A stretch of DNA of 64,000 nucleotides from Nitratireductor sp. (lineage in GTDB: Bacteria > Pseudomonadota > Alphaproteobacteria > Rhizobiales > Rhizobiaceae): positions 1 through 64,000 of the forward strand of contig JAGRLT010000173.1 in NCBI GenBank assembly GCA_020441665.1. Reading direction: 5' to 3'. Shown here piece after piece: positions 45,515 to 56,009 of this stretch. A program made the translations under genes and the position numbers. Numbering within the stretch: the first letter of the stretch is position 1; each line of letters begins with the position of its first letter. Below the pieces are notes generated by a model that saw only the letters and a list, made by a program, of their open reading frames with translations, made no database searches and was not told the DNA's origin.

Positions 45515-46039
45515 TCACAATCGATCGGCGATGCGTTCCAGCGCATGGTCTCGAATGCCGAGACCCTCGAGCGAGGCCACCGTGTTTTTCACGTAATCGC
45601 GGTTTTCGCCCGACTTGCCCACGGCGCCGCCGACCGTCGACACCAGAATTTCCGGCGCCTGCGGCGCGGCATATTGCTGATGGTCGCGATCGACCACATA
45701 GGTGATCGCCGCCACCTTGCGGCCGTCTTCGAGCGCGATCGAAAGCCATTTCTCGCGATAGACATGGGTGACGAGCTCGCGCTCGCGCAGATAGGCGATC
45801 ACCGCCTCGCGCTTGTCGCCCGACACGAGCCGGGCAAGGCCTAGGCACGAGCCGCCGCGATCGAGCCCCAGCACCAGGCCGGGCTTTTCCTGTGTTCCGC
45901 GATGCACCCAGGAGTAAACGCAAAGCGCACGGTGATAGCCATGCAGTCTTGCCCTGCTTTCCTCGATGAATTCAAAGCCCGGCCGCCAGATCAGCGAGCC
46001 GTAGCCAAAAACCCAAAAATCTCCCATAAGAGCTGCCAT
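45515..46039 (-). CDS. chaC: Gamma-glutamylcyclotransferase, ChaC type
   Basis: Cleaves glutathione to 5-oxoproline and Cys-Gly. About 174 residues. N-terminal FWVFGYGSLIWRPGFEF with the substrate loop YGSL, LHGYHRALCVYSW, RGTQEKPGLVLGLD and the later NRDYVKNT are ChaC features. ATG at 46039 or 46027 possible. Converges on the PlsC gene. Confidence 0.9.
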   Translation of the reverse strand: MAALMGDFWVFGYGSLIWRPGFEFIEESRARLHGYHRALCVYSWVHRGTQEKPGLVLGLDRGGSCLGLARLVSGDKREAVIAYLRERELVTHVYREKWLSIALEDGRKVAAITYVVDRDHQQYAAPQAPEILVSTVGGAVGKSGENRDYVKNTVASLEGLGIRDHALERIADRL

Positions 46040-46189
46040 TGCCTGTTTGCGAATCGATCCGGGCGCCGGGCTTTGCGGCCGCCCAACAGCCTGCTGGGGA
46101 AAGGGTTTTCGCAAGCCTGTTTCCAGGACAGACGCTATGAGCCAGGCAAAGCGCGAAAACAAGGGCCAATCGGAACCGCCGGCAGACAG

Positions 46190-47230
46190 ATGACGATACG
46201 GAAAAAGAGATCGGGTGCCTTCAAGGCCGGCCTGTTCGTCGGCTTCATCCTGTTGCTCGGCGCCGGGCTTACCGCTGCCTGGTTCTTCGCCGCCGGCAAG
46301 ATCGAGCAGACGGTCAACGGCGCCAGACAGCAACTGGCGGAACGCGGCATCGCCGCCGATTGCGACGGCATGGCGGTACGCGGCTTTCCCTTCCGCATCG
46401 GCCTGTTCTGCCGGTCGATGCACTATGCCGATCCGGTCGGCGGGGTGACGGTCTCCGGCAAGGCCCTGCGCTCGGCAGCCCAGCTCTACCGGCCCGGCCA
46501 CGTCGTAGCCGAGCTCGACGGCCCGCTCGAAATCACCGCGCCGGGCTTCGTGCCGCTGTCGCTCAACTGGCAGAACCTGCAGACCAGCACCCGGGTTTCC
46601 ACCGGCGGATTGCGCCGCTTTTCGCTGGTCACCGATCGGCTCGACGTCTCGGCCCGGGATTTCGGCGTGCCCGATCTTCTCGGCAGCCTTGAGCAATTGC
46701 AGTTTCACCTGCGGGCCGGCGACGAGGATGCCGGCGGCGGCGCGGCCGATCTCGAGGCAAGCCTCCGTGCCGATGGCTGGCAGATCGACGATGGCGGCAC
46801 CGGCCTGATCGAACCGGTCGATCTTTCGGTCAGCGCGCTGGCCGAAAATGGACTGGCCGTGGCGATGAGCGGCCAGGACCTGCTCGCCTGGGTCAGGGCC
46901 AATGGCGGCGCGCTCAAGCGCAGCGACATCACATTTTCGACCAGAAGCGGCGGCCGCCTGCGCCTGCGCGGCCCCCTGCAGGTGGACGGCCGCGGCCGCC
47001 TGTCCGGCGAGATCGAGGTCGATCTGGACGACCCGTCGAAACTGGTCGACTACGCCGCCAGCATCTTTCCCCCGGCGCGCGACATGCTGGCACAGCCCGT
47101 CGGCTATCTCGAGCAGATGGCGGCCGACAATAATGGCCGGCGCGAGATTCGCGGCTTGAAGCTCCTGATCGACAAGGGATCGGTGCGCCTCGGCTTCATC
47201 GAAATCGCCCGGCTGCCGCGCCTGTTCTGA
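46190..47230 (+). CDS. DUF2125 protein
   Basis: 346 residues. One N-terminal TM helix (AGLFVGFILLLGAGLTAAWF) and a long periplasmic beta-rich part: CDGMAVRGFPFRIGLFC and VVAELDGPLEITAPGFVPL are DUF2125 hallmarks in alphaproteobacteria. Likely an AsmA-like lipid-transfer or envelope protein; that is inference from fold style. ATG at 46190. Divergent from chaC; converges on tyrC. Confidence 0.88.
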   Translation: MTIRKKRSGAFKAGLFVGFILLLGAGLTAAWFFAAGKIEQTVNGARQQLAERGIAADCDGMAVRGFPFRIGLFCRSMHYADPVGGVTVSGKALRSAAQLYRPGHVVAELDGPLEITAPGFVPLSLNWQNLQTSTRVSTGGLRRFSLVTDRLDVSARDFGVPDLLGSLEQLQFHLRAGDEDAGGGAADLEASLRADGWQIDDGGTGLIEPVDLSVSALAENGLAVAMSGQDLLAWVRANGGALKRSDITFSTRSGGRLRLRGPLQVDGRGRLSGEIEVDLDDPSKLVDYAASIFPPARDMLAQPVGYLEQMAADNNGRREIRGLKLLIDKGSVRLGFIEIARLPRLF

Positions 47231-47242
47231 AAATCTGCGGGA

Positions 47243-48196
47243 TCAGTCGTCCGATGCATAGGGCCGGAACAGCGTGTCCTTGAGTTCGGTCGCGGATTTG
47301 TCGTCCTGGACCGAAATATGTTCCTTCTCGATCACCTTGCGCCGGGTCGAGCGGCTGACCGAGAACAGCGTCTCCAGCGTCTCGCCGTCGCCAGCCTCAA
47401 TCGCCCGCGCGCAGGCTTCCATGTCGGCGGTGAAATTGCGCAGGGTTTCGAGGATGGCTTCCCGGTTCATCAGGCAGATGTCGCGCCACATTTCCGGATT
47501 GGAGGACGCTACCCGGGTAAAGTCCTTGAAGGCGCCGGCCGAGAACTGCATCACCGGCGAGCGGTCCTTCTCCTCCTGCGCGAGCCCGGTGTGAAAGATC
47601 GAGAACGCCGCCAGATGCGGCACATGGCTGGTGATCGCCAGCGCCCGGTCATGGCGCTCGGGCGACATGATCTCGACCCGCGAACCCAACCCTTCCCAGA
47701 AGGCCCTGAGGGTGGCGACCGCCGGATCGGCCACGCCCTGGGGCGGCGTCAGGATGCACCAGCGGTTGACGAAAAGCCGCGGCAGGCCGGCATCGGGACC
47801 GGAGAATTCCGTGCCGGCAAGCGGGTGCGCCGGAACGAAGTGGACACCCGCCGGCACATGCGGCCGGCACTCGGCGACGACGCCGGCCTTGACCGAGCCC
47901 ACATCGGACAGGATCGCGCCAGGCTTGAGCGATGGCGCGATCTCCGCAACCACCGAGGCGAGGCTGCGCACCGGCACGCAGCCGATCACTAGATCGGCAT
48001 CCTGGGCCGCCTCGCGCGCTGAATGCACGACCTTCGCTTCGCCGAGCCCCAATTCCAGCAGCCGTTTGCGCACCTTGGCCGACCCGTCGGTGATCACCGT
48101 CTCGCGGGCAAGCTTGCGCTCATAGACGGCGCGGGTGATCGACGAACCGATCAGCCCCTGTCCGATGATGGCGAGTTTTCCGACGACCGGGGCCAT
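47243..48196 (-). CDS. tyrC: Prephenate/arogenate dehydrogenase
   Basis: NAD(P)-dependent step of tyrosine synthesis. 317 residues. Rossmann motif LAIIGQGLIGSSITRAV, DLVIGCVPV, DVGSVKAGVV and PAHPLAGTEFSGP are the family signatures; ITSHVPHLAAF holds an expected substrate histidine. Together with hisC (8-base gap) it forms a typical rhizobial hisC-tyrC pair, in which the aminotransferase also serves aromatic amino acids. Confidence 0.92.
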   Translation of the reverse strand: MAPVVGKLAIIGQGLIGSSITRAVYERKLARETVITDGSAKVRKRLLELGLGEAKVVHSAREAAQDADLVIGCVPVRSLASVVAEIAPSLKPGAILSDVGSVKAGVVAECRPHVPAGVHFVPAHPLAGTEFSGPDAGLPRLFVNRWCILTPPQGVADPAVATLRAFWEGLGSRVEIMSPERHDRALAITSHVPHLAAFSIFHTGLAQEEKDRSPVMQFSAGAFKDFTRVASSNPEMWRDICLMNREAILETLRNFTADMEACARAIEAGDGETLETLFSVSRSTRRKVIEKEHISVQDDKSATELKDTLFRPYASDD

Positions 48197-48204
48197 GGCG
48201 GTCC

Positions 48205-49308
48205 TCAGGCCGTGCCGAGAAACTGGCGCAGCGCGTCGACCACCGCCCGGTTCGAGTCCTCAAGACCGACCGACATACGCAGCGCATTGGGAAAACCGTA
48301 ACCGGCAACCGCCCGCAGGATGAGCCCTCGTTGGGTGAGAAATACGTCCGCCTCACCCGCTGTCTTGCCCCTGGTATCGGGAAAATGGATCAGCACGAAA
48401 TTGCCGACCGAGGGCGTCACGCGGAGCCCCAGCGCCGTCAGCTCCTGCGTCAGCCACCCGATCCATGTTTCGTTATGGGCGACCGCCCTGGCCATATGCG
48501 CCCGGTCGCGCATCGCCGCGGCGCCGGCGGCAATCGCCATCGCATTGACGTTGAAGGGTCCCCGCACCCGCTCGAGAACCTCGATGATCGTACGCGGCGC
48601 ATAGGCCCAGCCGACGCGCAGCGCCGCCAGCCCGTAAATCTTCGAAAAGGTCCGCGTCATGATGACATTGGCCGATGATGCGACCAGCTCCATCCCGGCC
48701 TCGTAATCATTGCGGCGGACATATTCGGCATAGGCGGCATCGAGCACCAGAACCGCCTTCCCGGGCAGGCCGGCCTGCAGCCGGCGAACCTCCTCGATCG
48801 GCAGATAGGTGCCGGTCGGGTTGTTCGGGTTGGCGAGGAAGACGAGCCGCGTCCGCTCGGTCACGGCGGCCAGGATGGCATCGACGCTGGCCTTCTCGTC
48901 CTGCTCCTTCACCACCACCGGCACCGCGCTGTTGGCATGGGTGATGATGCGGTACATCAGGAAGCCGTGCTCGGTGAAGATGACCTCGTCGCCGGCTTCA
49001 AGAAAGGCCGTGCCGATCAGCGACAGCAATTCGTCCGATCCGTTGCCGCAGATCAGATTGTCCGGGTTGACGCCATGCACTTCGGCGATCGCCTGGCGCA
49101 GGAGCCTTGCGGTGCCGTCGGGATAGGTCTCGAGATGTTCGGCGCAATCGGCGATCGCGGCCCTTGCCGCCGGCGAGGGGCCGAGCGGCGTCTCGTTCGA
49201 CGACAGTTTGTGCAGCCGGACGCCGGCCGGCGCCGCCGACTTGCCGGGCACGTAAATGTCGATATCCATCACGCCGGGTTTTGCTTCCGGCCCTGCCTGA
49301 GTGTTCAT
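48205..49308 (-). CDS. hisC: Histidinol-phosphate aminotransferase
   Basis: PLP enzyme, fold type I, 367 residues. [32 protein letters not shown], the N/D/Y binding residues in [14 protein letters not shown] and [10 protein letters not shown], the PLP lysine in [18 protein letters not shown], and an Arg near the end ([11 protein letters not shown]). Upstream of tyrC in one operon; may transaminate imidazole-acetol phosphate and aromatic keto acids. Confidence 0.93.
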   Translation of the reverse strand: MNTQAGPEAKPGVMDIDIYVPGKSAAPAGVRLHKLSSNETPLGPSPAARAAIADCAEHLETYPDGTARLLRQAIAEVHGVNPDNLICGNGSDELLSLIGTAFLEAGDEVIFTEHGFLMYRIITHANSAVPVVVKEQDEKASVDAILAAVTERTRLVFLANPNNPTGTYLPIEEVRRLQAGLPGKAVLVLDAAYAEYVRRNDYEAGMELVASSANVIMTRTFSKIYGLAALRVGWAYAPRTIIEVLERVRGPFNVNAMAIAAGAAAMRDRAHMARAVAHNETWIGWLTQELTALGLRVTPSVGNFVLIHFPDTRGKTAGEADVFLTQRGLILRAVAGYGFPNALRMSVGLEDSNRAVVDALRQFLGTA

Positions 49309-49408
49309 CGTATTCTTTCAGCCTTGACGCCGGCGACCCTCTCGCCACCGGCACGGGGCGTGATAGAACTTCACCGCGCCAAAATCAAAGCAAGAATCGA
49401 CCGAAACC

Positions 49409-50176
49409 TTATACCCCGTCGCGGCGATTGCCATCGGCCCGGCTCGACCCCGCCCGCGCGCTCTGCGGCGCCATCGCCGGCAGGGCGACGCGCCTTTCCT
49501 TGCGCTGGCGGCTCGGTACGCCCTGATAGAGCCGCTTGGTCGCGACCACCAGATGCGCGCCGCAGAAGATCGGCCAGACGCGCCGGGCGATCCGGTCGAC
49601 CACCGGATAGGTGCGCAACAGCCAGCGCAGGCGGATCGGTGGAAAATCGAGGCAACCCTGCCAGTTCGCCGGCGTCAGCCGCGCCTTGCGCAACAGAAGC
49701 GACAACTGCCCGCGCGAGAACGGACTGCCATTGCCGAAGGGCGTGTGTTCGAAACGCGCCCAAAGCCCGCGCCGGTTGGGAGCGACCAGCACCAGCCTGC
49801 CCTCGGGCACCAGCACCCGCCAGACCTCGTCGAGCACAAGGGCGGGATCGGAAGCGTTTTCGAGCACATGCATCATGACGATGCACTGCACCGAACCCGT
49901 CGCCAGCGGCAGCTCGTCATCCTCGGTCAGCGCCGTGCGGTTGGCGCCCTGCCGCGGCCATCGGATCGCGCCCTGGCGCGCCGGCATCAGCACCACGGCG
50001 CGGTCATTGGCGGTGAGAACCAGGTCGAGGACCGGCAGCGGATAACCGAAGCCGACCGTATCGGCATCGTCCGGCAGACCGCCGGCCCGTCGCATCGCGG
50101 CGGCAAGCGAGCGGCGCGCCTGTCGCCCCAGGGGCGACGCGTAGAATTCTCGCAGATCGACGACATCGACGGACAT
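49409..50176 (-). CDS. Class I SAM-dependent methyltransferase
   Basis: 255 residues. Methyltransferase motifs are modest: GFGYPLPVLDLVL in place of the usual glycine-rich loop, LPLATGSVQCIVMMHVLENA as motif II/III, and VLVPEGRLVLVAPNRRGLW as post-III, as in other UbiE-like proteins of rhizobia. The C-terminus is basic and disordered. Substrate unknown. The weak SAM-binding loop means enzymatic activity is likely but not certain. Confidence 0.78.
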   Translation of the reverse strand: MSVDVVDLREFYASPLGRQARRSLAAAMRRAGGLPDDADTVGFGYPLPVLDLVLTANDRAVVLMPARQGAIRWPRQGANRTALTEDDELPLATGSVQCIVMMHVLENASDPALVLDEVWRVLVPEGRLVLVAPNRRGLWARFEHTPFGNGSPFSRGQLSLLLRKARLTPANWQGCLDFPPIRLRWLLRTYPVVDRIARRVWPIFCGAHLVVATKRLYQGVPSRQRKERRVALPAMAPQSARAGSSRADGNRRDGV

Positions 50177-50218
50177 GTACCCGGTTAGACCATATTAGCC
50201 GCCGATGGAAAACCGGTT

Positions 50219-50935
50219 TCAGCCGACGGGCGGGATACCGGCCATCAGCCCGAGGACGATCATCGCCTGTCCCGAGAAATAGAGCAGCCAGACGAGCCAG
50301 GGCATTGCCTTGCGCAGCGGCGAATTGGAAAGCGGCGTGAACTTATCCTGCGCCAGAATGATGTCGGAGACCATGAAGGCGGCGATGCCCGCCAGCACGA
50401 GTTGGCCCGGATCGGCGGCACGCGCGGCAAACGCCATCGAGGCAATCACCACCGCATAGACGATCACCGGAAGCCGCAGCCCGCCAAGATAGGGCCAAAG
50501 GCGGGTGAGCACCGACAGGACGAGCGCCGCCAGGATGAAGGCGAGAAAGCCCATGTCGGAGGCGAAGAACCGTTCCGGTTCGGCCAGCGAAGCGAAATGG
50601 CCGATATAGAGCAGATGGCCGGCAAGGAAGGCGCCCAGCCCGCCGAGAAAGTGGCTTTCTCCCTCGAGCGACAGCAACCAGTCTCCCGCCGCGCAGGCGA
50701 TCAGCGCCAGCACCACCATGACGGGCAGGCCGGCGATCAGGCCGGCCAGCGCGAGCAGCAGCACCGGCACGGTCTTCGCCACGCTGCGGATCAGCGAGGG
50801 AGGGTGGTTGAGGAGAAAGAGGCCATAGCCAAGCGCCAGGGCGGCCGCGGCGCCGATGAGCATGATTTCAGGTCTCGCCAGATTTTCCGCCATCGCCCCC
50901 GCCATTGCTGTTGTCCCCGGCATTGTCGCCGCCAT
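50219..50935 (-). CDS. YhhN/TMEM86 family membrane protein
   Basis: Lysoplasmalogenase-like protein, up to 238 residues with seven or eight helices. Conserved acidic residues in CAAGDWLLSLEGESHFLGG and MVSDIILAQDKF, plus FLAGHLLYIGHF, fit the YhhN family. Mammalian TMEM86B hydrolyses lysoplasmalogens; the bacterial substrate is unclear. Several in-frame ATGs (50935, 50923, 50905, 50893) compete, so the N-terminus is uncertain. Confidence 0.85.
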   Translation of the reverse strand: MAATMPGTTAMAGAMAENLARPEIMLIGAAAALALGYGLFLLNHPPSLIRSVAKTVPVLLLALAGLIAGLPVMVVLALIACAAGDWLLSLEGESHFLGGLGAFLAGHLLYIGHFASLAEPERFFASDMGFLAFILAALVLSVLTRLWPYLGGLRLPVIVYAVVIASMAFAARAADPGQLVLAGIAAFMVSDIILAQDKFTPLSNSPLRKAMPWLVWLLYFSGQAMIVLGLMAGIPPVG

Positions 50936-51027
50936 CTCCGGCCGCTGTCAGCCCGCCCCAGGATAGTCTTTCGACGCGCTGCCTGCCAAGGCGGCGAAGG
51001 CGGATTTGCGACCTCTGCAGACCGACC

Positions 51028-51351
51028 TCAGCTCGTCACCTGGCAGCGATGCCAGTGCTCGAAACCGTCGGGCACGGTGCTGCGATAGACAATCATGTGT
51101 TCTTCCGACTGCAGCACCATGCGGATTTCCTGGCCCTGTTCGGGATCGCCCTCGGGCCCCGTATAGCTGAAGTCGTGTCTCGAATAGACGCCGGTGATCT
51201 TCCGCCCCGATGGAATTTCGATGGTGGGGCCCTCGATGTGAAGGCGCTTCATGCCATCCTCGCTGCACCAGCCGCCATCGATCCTGTCGGCGAGGGCCGG
51301 CAGCGCCATGGCGAACAGAAACGCCAAAGGTAGAAGGGCAAAACGCAACAT
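51028..51351 (-). CDS. Small secreted hypothetical protein
   Basis: 107 residues with a clean signal peptide (LRFALLPLAFLFAMALPALA, cleaved near ALA-D). The mature part has two cysteines (GGWCSEDG, HRCQVTS), probably a disulfide, and a small beta pattern RLHIEGPTIEIPSGRKITG. Homologues are found across Rhizobiales as uncharacterised periplasmic proteins. Function unknown. Confidence 0.8.
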   Translation of the reverse strand: MLRFALLPLAFLFAMALPALADRIDGGWCSEDGMKRLHIEGPTIEIPSGRKITGVYSRHDFSYTGPEGDPEQGQEIRMVLQSEEHMIVYRSTVPDGFEHWHRCQVTS

Positions 51352-51411
51352 GCGGGCCTCCTTTCGAAGACCCGCATGCTACTCAAAACCGGTGCTTGTG
51401 GATAGCCGCGA

Positions 51412-52596
51412 TCAGCCCCGTTCGACGCAGAGCGCTACGCCCATGCCGCCGCCGATGCACAGCGTCGCAAGACCCTTCTTGGCGTTGCGGCGCTGCATTT
51501 CGAACAACAGCGTGTTGAAGACGCGGGCGCCCGACGCACCGACCGGATGGCCGATGGCGATCGCGCCGCCATTGACGTTGACGATATCCGGGTTCCAGCC
51601 CATGTCCTTGTTGACCGCGCAGGCCTGCGCGGCGAAAGCCTCATTGGCCTCGACGAGATCGAGATCGTCGACCTTCCAGCCGGCCCTTTCGAGCGCCTTG
51701 CGGGAAGCGGGAATGGGACCGGTTCCCATGATCTGCGGATCGACGCCCGCCGTTGCCCAGGAAACGACACGGGCAAGCGGCGTGATGCCGCGCTTTTCGG
51801 CTTCGGAAGCCGACATCAGCACCACGGCGGCAGCACCGTCATTGATGCCGGATGCGTTGGCCGCCGTCACCGTGCCTTCCTTGTCGAAGGCCGGGCGCAG
51901 TTTCGCGATGCTGTCCAGGGTAACGCCATGCTTGATGTATTCGTCTTCCTCGACCACGGTATCGCCCTTGCGGCCCTTGATGGTTACGGGAACGATCTCG
52001 TCCTTGAACCTGCCGGCCTTCTGGGCCGCTTCCGCCTTGTTCTGCGATGCGACGGCGAAGGTATCCTGATCCTCGCGGGTCAGTTGCCACTGGCGGGCGA
52101 CGTTCTCGGCGGTATTGCCCATGTGATAGCCGTAAAAGGCATCGGTCAGCCCGTCCCGGATCATCGTGTCGACCATTTTGAGATCGCCCATCTTGGTGCC
52201 GCCGCGCAGATGCGCGCAATGGGGCGCCATCGACATCGATTCCTGGCCGCCGGCCACGATGATCCTGGCGTCGCCCGTGGCGATCTGCTGCATGCCGATG
52301 GCCACCGCGCGAAGACCCGAGCCGCAAAGCTGGTTGAGGCCCCAGGCCGTGGTCTCGTCGGGGCAGCCGGCATTGCGTGCCGCCTGCCGGGCCGGGTTCT
52401 GGCCCTGGCCCGCCGTCAGGATCTGCCCGAGGATCACCTCGTCGACCTCCTTGGGGTCGACGCCGGCACGCGCCAGCGCGCCCTTGATCGCCACCGTGCC
52501 GAGATCATGGGCTGCCACATTGGCGAAGGCTCCGTTGAAGGCGCCCACGGGGGTGCGGGCGGCGCTGGCGATGACGATGGCGTCCTGGCTGCTCAT
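51412..52596 (-). CDS. Acetyl-CoA acetyltransferase (thiolase)
   Basis: Condenses two acetyl-CoA to acetoacetyl-CoA, for example toward polyhydroxybutyrate, or acts in reverse. 394 residues. Active-site cysteine C91 in [14 protein letters not shown], histidine in [17 protein letters not shown] and the second cysteine in [11 protein letters not shown] are present. PhaA and AtoB cannot be separated by sequence alone; no phaB lies next to it in this window, where ispG diverges from it. Confidence 0.93.
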   Translation of the reverse strand: MSSQDAIVIASAARTPVGAFNGAFANVAAHDLGTVAIKGALARAGVDPKEVDEVILGQILTAGQGQNPARQAARNAGCPDETTAWGLNQLCGSGLRAVAIGMQQIATGDARIIVAGGQESMSMAPHCAHLRGGTKMGDLKMVDTMIRDGLTDAFYGYHMGNTAENVARQWQLTREDQDTFAVASQNKAEAAQKAGRFKDEIVPVTIKGRKGDTVVEEDEYIKHGVTLDSIAKLRPAFDKEGTVTAANASGINDGAAAVVLMSASEAEKRGITPLARVVSWATAGVDPQIMGTGPIPASRKALERAGWKVDDLDLVEANEAFAAQACAVNKDMGWNPDIVNVNGGAIAIGHPVGASGARVFNTLLFEMQRRNAKKGLATLCIGGGMGVALCVERG

Positions 52597-52774
52597 TGTA
52601 AAAGTTCCTTGCTTCGGTCATATGGTTGAAAGGCGAAGATACCGGACGGCCAACGGGCGAAAATCCGCCCGAAACGTCCACTTGCCATCTATCTGCCATG
52701 AAACGCCGGCAGTTCCAACTAAACTTTGGCTGCGCGACTTCCGGCCGCGACAGCCCGCCAGCAACGATACCACC

Positions 52775-54010
52775 ATGACCGAATCCCTTTCCGCGCCGCG
52801 CCCGAGAAAACAGACCGTGGCCGTTTCCGTCGGCACCGTTTCCGTCGGCGGCGCGGCGCCGATCGTCGTCCAGTCGATGACCAATACCGACACCGCCGAT
52901 ATCGGCGCCACCGTGGAACAGGTCGCGGCACTGCACCGCGCCGGCTCCGAGCTGGTGCGCATCACCGTCGACCGCGATGAATCGGCCGCCGCCGTGCCCC
53001 ATATCCGCGACAGGCTCGCCGCGAGGGGCATCGACGTGCCGCTGATCGGCGATTTCCACTATATCGGCCACACCCTGCTCGCCGACCATCCCGGCTGCGC
53101 CGAGGCGCTGGCGAAATACCGCATCAATCCGGGCAATGTCGGCTTCGGCGACAAGAAGGACCGGCAGTTCACCCAGATTGTCGAGACGGCGATCCGGCAC
53201 GACAAGCCGGTGCGCATCGGCGTCAACTGGGGCTCGCTCGACCAGTCCCTGCTGACCCGGCTGATGGATGGGAACAAGCGCCAGGGTTCGCCCCTTTCGG
53301 CCCGTCAGGTGATGCGCGAGGCGATCATCCAGTCGGCGCTGCTCTCGGCCGCCCTTGCCGAGGAGATCGGTCTTGCCCGCTCGAAAATCATCCTGTCGGC
53401 CAAGGTAAGCCAGGTACAGGATCTGATCGCGGTCTATTCGGGCCTCGCCGAACGCTCCGACCATGCGCTCCATCTGGGGCTGACCGAGGCCGGCATGGGC
53501 TCGAAGGGCATCGTCGCATCGTCGGCCGCCATGGGCATCCTGCTGCAGCAGGGGATCGGCGACACGATCCGTGTTTCCCTGACGCCCGAACCCGGCGGCG
53601 ACCGCACGCGCGAGGTGCAGGTCGCCCAGGAACTGCTCCAGACCATGGGGTTCAGAACCTTCGTGCCGGTCGTCGCCGCCTGTCCCGGCTGCGGCCGTAC
53701 CACCTCCACCGTGTTTCAGGAACTGGCGCAGAAGATCGAGGCCGATCTGCGCAAGAACATGCCGGAATGGCGCTCGAAATATCCCGGCGTCGAAAGCCTC
53801 AACGTCGCCGTCATGGGCTGCATCGTCAACGGGCCGGGGGAATCGAAACACGCCGATATCGGCATTTCGCTGCCTGGCACCGGCGAACAGCCATCAGCGC
53901 CGGTCTTCATCGACGGCAGGAAGGCGGCAACCCTGCGCGGTGCCAACATCGCCGCCGATTTCGAGGCCATGGTGCGCACCTATATCGAGAACCGTTTCGG
54001 CGCGGCCTGA
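52775..54010 (+). CDS. ispG: 4-hydroxy-3-methylbut-2-enyl-diphosphate synthase
   Basis: [4Fe-4S] enzyme of the MEP isoprenoid pathway. 411 residues, ATG at 52775. TIM-barrel start [20 protein letters not shown] and [43 protein letters not shown]; the cluster ligands are in [10 protein letters not shown] and [11 protein letters not shown] (three Cys and one Glu). Full length and intact. Converges on the cyclic-nucleotide-domain gene with 6 bases between. Confidence 0.95.
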   Translation: MTESLSAPRPRKQTVAVSVGTVSVGGAAPIVVQSMTNTDTADIGATVEQVAALHRAGSELVRITVDRDESAAAVPHIRDRLAARGIDVPLIGDFHYIGHTLLADHPGCAEALAKYRINPGNVGFGDKKDRQFTQIVETAIRHDKPVRIGVNWGSLDQSLLTRLMDGNKRQGSPLSARQVMREAIIQSALLSAALAEEIGLARSKIILSAKVSQVQDLIAVYSGLAERSDHALHLGLTEAGMGSKGIVASSAAMGILLQQGIGDTIRVSLTPEPGGDRTREVQVAQELLQTMGFRTFVPVVAACPGCGRTTSTVFQELAQKIEADLRKNMPEWRSKYPGVESLNVAVMGCIVNGPGESKHADIGISLPGTGEQPSAPVFIDGRKAATLRGANIAADFEAMVRTYIENRFGAA

Positions 54011-54016
54011 GCCGGC

Positions 54017-54538
54017 TTATTCCTCCGCCTCGTCACCGATCAGCAGGTCATGCCGGGCTTCCTGCTGCGCGGTCAGATTGGGAATAGCGCGCATCGTCTC
54101 GCTCACCCCGCTCATCTGCCGCATCATGCCGCGCACCGTTGCCGCCAGCCGCGCATGCAGGGTGGCGGCCAGTTCGGGATATTCCTGCAGCATGCGGCGG
54201 AACAGATCGCGCGGAACGAAGATCAGTTCCGCATTGGTCCTGGCGACCGCATCGCTCGCCCGCCGGTTCGCGGTGACGAGCGCCGCCTCGCCGATCAGGC
54301 TTCCAGCCAACTGGCTCGCCAGCAGCTTTTCGGTTTCCCCCGCCCGCACCGAAAGGTCGATCTGGCCGGTCACCACCACATAGCCGCCATCGGACGGATC
54401 GCCGGCCAGAAACAGCACTTCGCCGCCGCGCAGGAACTGCCGCCTGGAGCCGAAGGCGAGCATGCGCAACTGTTCGGGCGGGAAGTCCTCGAACAGGGTG
54501 ATCGCGGAGAAAAGCGCAATGTCGTCGGCAAGCGTCAT
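54017..54538 (-). CDS. Cyclic-nucleotide-binding-domain protein without HTH
   Basis: 173 residues. A CAP-like effector domain: FEDFPPEQLRMLAFGSRRQF, LRGGEVLFLAGDPSDGGYVV, and the phosphate-binding loop region SLIGEAALVTANRRASDAVA. After it comes a helical tail but no DNA-binding HTH, so it is not a Crp/Fnr regulator in the usual sense. It may act on a partner; the response regulator upstream (64-base gap, same strand) is a candidate. Confidence 0.82.
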   Translation of the reverse strand: MTLADDIALFSAITLFEDFPPEQLRMLAFGSRRQFLRGGEVLFLAGDPSDGGYVVVTGQIDLSVRAGETEKLLASQLAGSLIGEAALVTANRRASDAVARTNAELIFVPRDLFRRMLQEYPELAATLHARLAATVRGMMRQMSGVSETMRAIPNLTAQQEARHDLLIGDEAEE

Positions 54539-54602
54539 GGCCGCCTCTTACCACATGCGCGCCCGGGGTGGAGCAGATTTTCGCCCGGTTATACCTGCGG
54601 GC

Positions 54603-55286
54603 CTACGGCACCAGCTTGTAGCCGCCGCCCTCGGTCACCAGAATGCGGGCATTGGAAGGATCCTTCTCGACCTTCTGCCTCAGCCGATAGATATGGGTTT
54701 CGAGCGTATGGGTGGTGACGCCCGAATTATAGCCCCAGACCTGTTCCAGCAATTCGTCCCGGCCGATGATCTTCTGTTCGGCGCGGTAGAGATATTTCAT
54801 GATCGCCGTTTCCTTCTCGGTCAGGCGGATCTTCTGCCCGCTTTCTTCCGTCAGCATCTTCTGCGACGGCCGGAACGTATAGGGCCCGATCGAGAAGATC
54901 GCATCCTCGCTCTGCTCATGGGTGCGCAACTGCGCCCGGATGCGCGCCAGCAGCACCGCGAAGCGGAACGGCTTGGTGACGTAATCATTGGCGCCGGCCT
55001 CGAGCCCGAGGATCGTGTCCGAATCGGTATCGTGGCCGGTCAGCATGATGATCGGCGCCTTGAAACCGCCCTTGCGCAGCAGCTTGACCGCCTCGCGCCC
55101 ATCCATGTCCGGCAGGCCGACATCCATGACGAGCAGGTCGACATGGCCGTTGCGCGCGGCGTGAACCCCCTTGGTGGCGCTCGCCTCGCTCGTCACGTCG
55201 AACTCTTCGTAGAGCGATAACTGCTCGGTCAGCGCCTCGCGCAATTCCTCGTCGTCATCGACGAGCAGGATGGTGCGTGCGGTCAT
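54603..55286 (-). CDS. OmpR-family response regulator
   Basis: 227 residues. Receiver domain with acidic pocket DDDEE near 10-14, D55 in LLVMDVGLPDMDG and the lysine in DYVTKPFRF; winged-helix DNA-binding domain from about 125 with RLTEKETAIMKYLYRAEQK and the recognition region THTLETHIYRLRQKVE. No histidine kinase gene is adjacent. Strongly conserved in rhizobia, but I cannot assign a named regulon. Confidence 0.9.
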   Translation of the reverse strand: MTARTILLVDDDEELREALTEQLSLYEEFDVTSEASATKGVHAARNGHVDLLVMDVGLPDMDGREAVKLLRKGGFKAPIIMLTGHDTDSDTILGLEAGANDYVTKPFRFAVLLARIRAQLRTHEQSEDAIFSIGPYTFRPSQKMLTEESGQKIRLTEKETAIMKYLYRAEQKIIGRDELLEQVWGYNSGVTTHTLETHIYRLRQKVEKDPSNARILVTEGGGYKLVP

Positions 55287-55478
55287 TTCAAACCTCCATG
55301 GCGATCATCGCTGTGTTGCAGAGAATCACCCACGACGAGAGAATATCGGTGCTTATGTAGGGCGGCTGACCCGGTTTTTTCAATCGGCATGTGTGATAGG
55401 CTTCGAAACGGCGGATGAAAAGCCGTTCACGCCCGGTCTCAAGCGAGCGTGAAGAAAAGCGCGAAAAAGTGAAACGGC

Positions 55479-56009
55479 GTGAACGGTGAACTGAAGATTT
55501 TGCGGGTCAGGCGGCGGCCGGGAGCAAACCGGTCGGCGGGACTGCTCTTCGCCGCCGGCAAGGTCTATCCCTGCCGGCTGGGGCGTAGCGGCATCGCGGC
55601 GGTAAAGCGCGAGGGCGACGGCACGACACCGACAGGCTCCTATCGCCTTCTATACGGCTTCTTCCGTGGCGACCGGCTGCGCAAGCCGCAGACCGCCCTT
55701 ACCCTGCGGGCGATCCGGCCCGAAGACGGCTGGTGCGACGAACCGGCGCATCCCGCCTACAACCGGCAAGTCCGCCTGCCCTTCGCCGCCTCGCATGAAA
55801 GGATGTGGCGCGATGATGCGCTTTACGACATCTGCATCGTGCTCGATCACAATTTCACCCGCCGGGCGCGCAATCGCGGCAGCGCTGTCTTCTTTCACCT
55901 GACGGCCGAAAAACCCTACACCGCCGGCTGCATCGCCATCGACCGCGCGATCATGGAAAAGCTGCTGCCGCTTCTGTCGGAGCGGACGCGAATGGTGATT
56001 GAACTCTAA
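55479..56009 (+). CDS. L,D-transpeptidase family protein
   Basis: 176 residues from a GTG at 55479. YkuD fold with the catalytic signature VFFHLTAEKPYTAGCIAID, where the histidine and the cysteine (about C156) are in place, and earlier GTTPTGSYRLLYGFF. No signal peptide is visible, as in several short alphaproteobacterial members. Its stop overlaps the yggS stop on the opposite strand (56006-56009). Confidence 0.85.
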   Translation: MNGELKILRVRRRPGANRSAGLLFAAGKVYPCRLGRSGIAAVKREGDGTTPTGSYRLLYGFFRGDRLRKPQTALTLRAIRPEDGWCDEPAHPAYNRQVRLPFAASHERMWRDDALYDICIVLDHNFTRRARNRGSAVFFHLTAEKPYTAGCIAIDRAIMEKLLPLLSERTRMVIEL

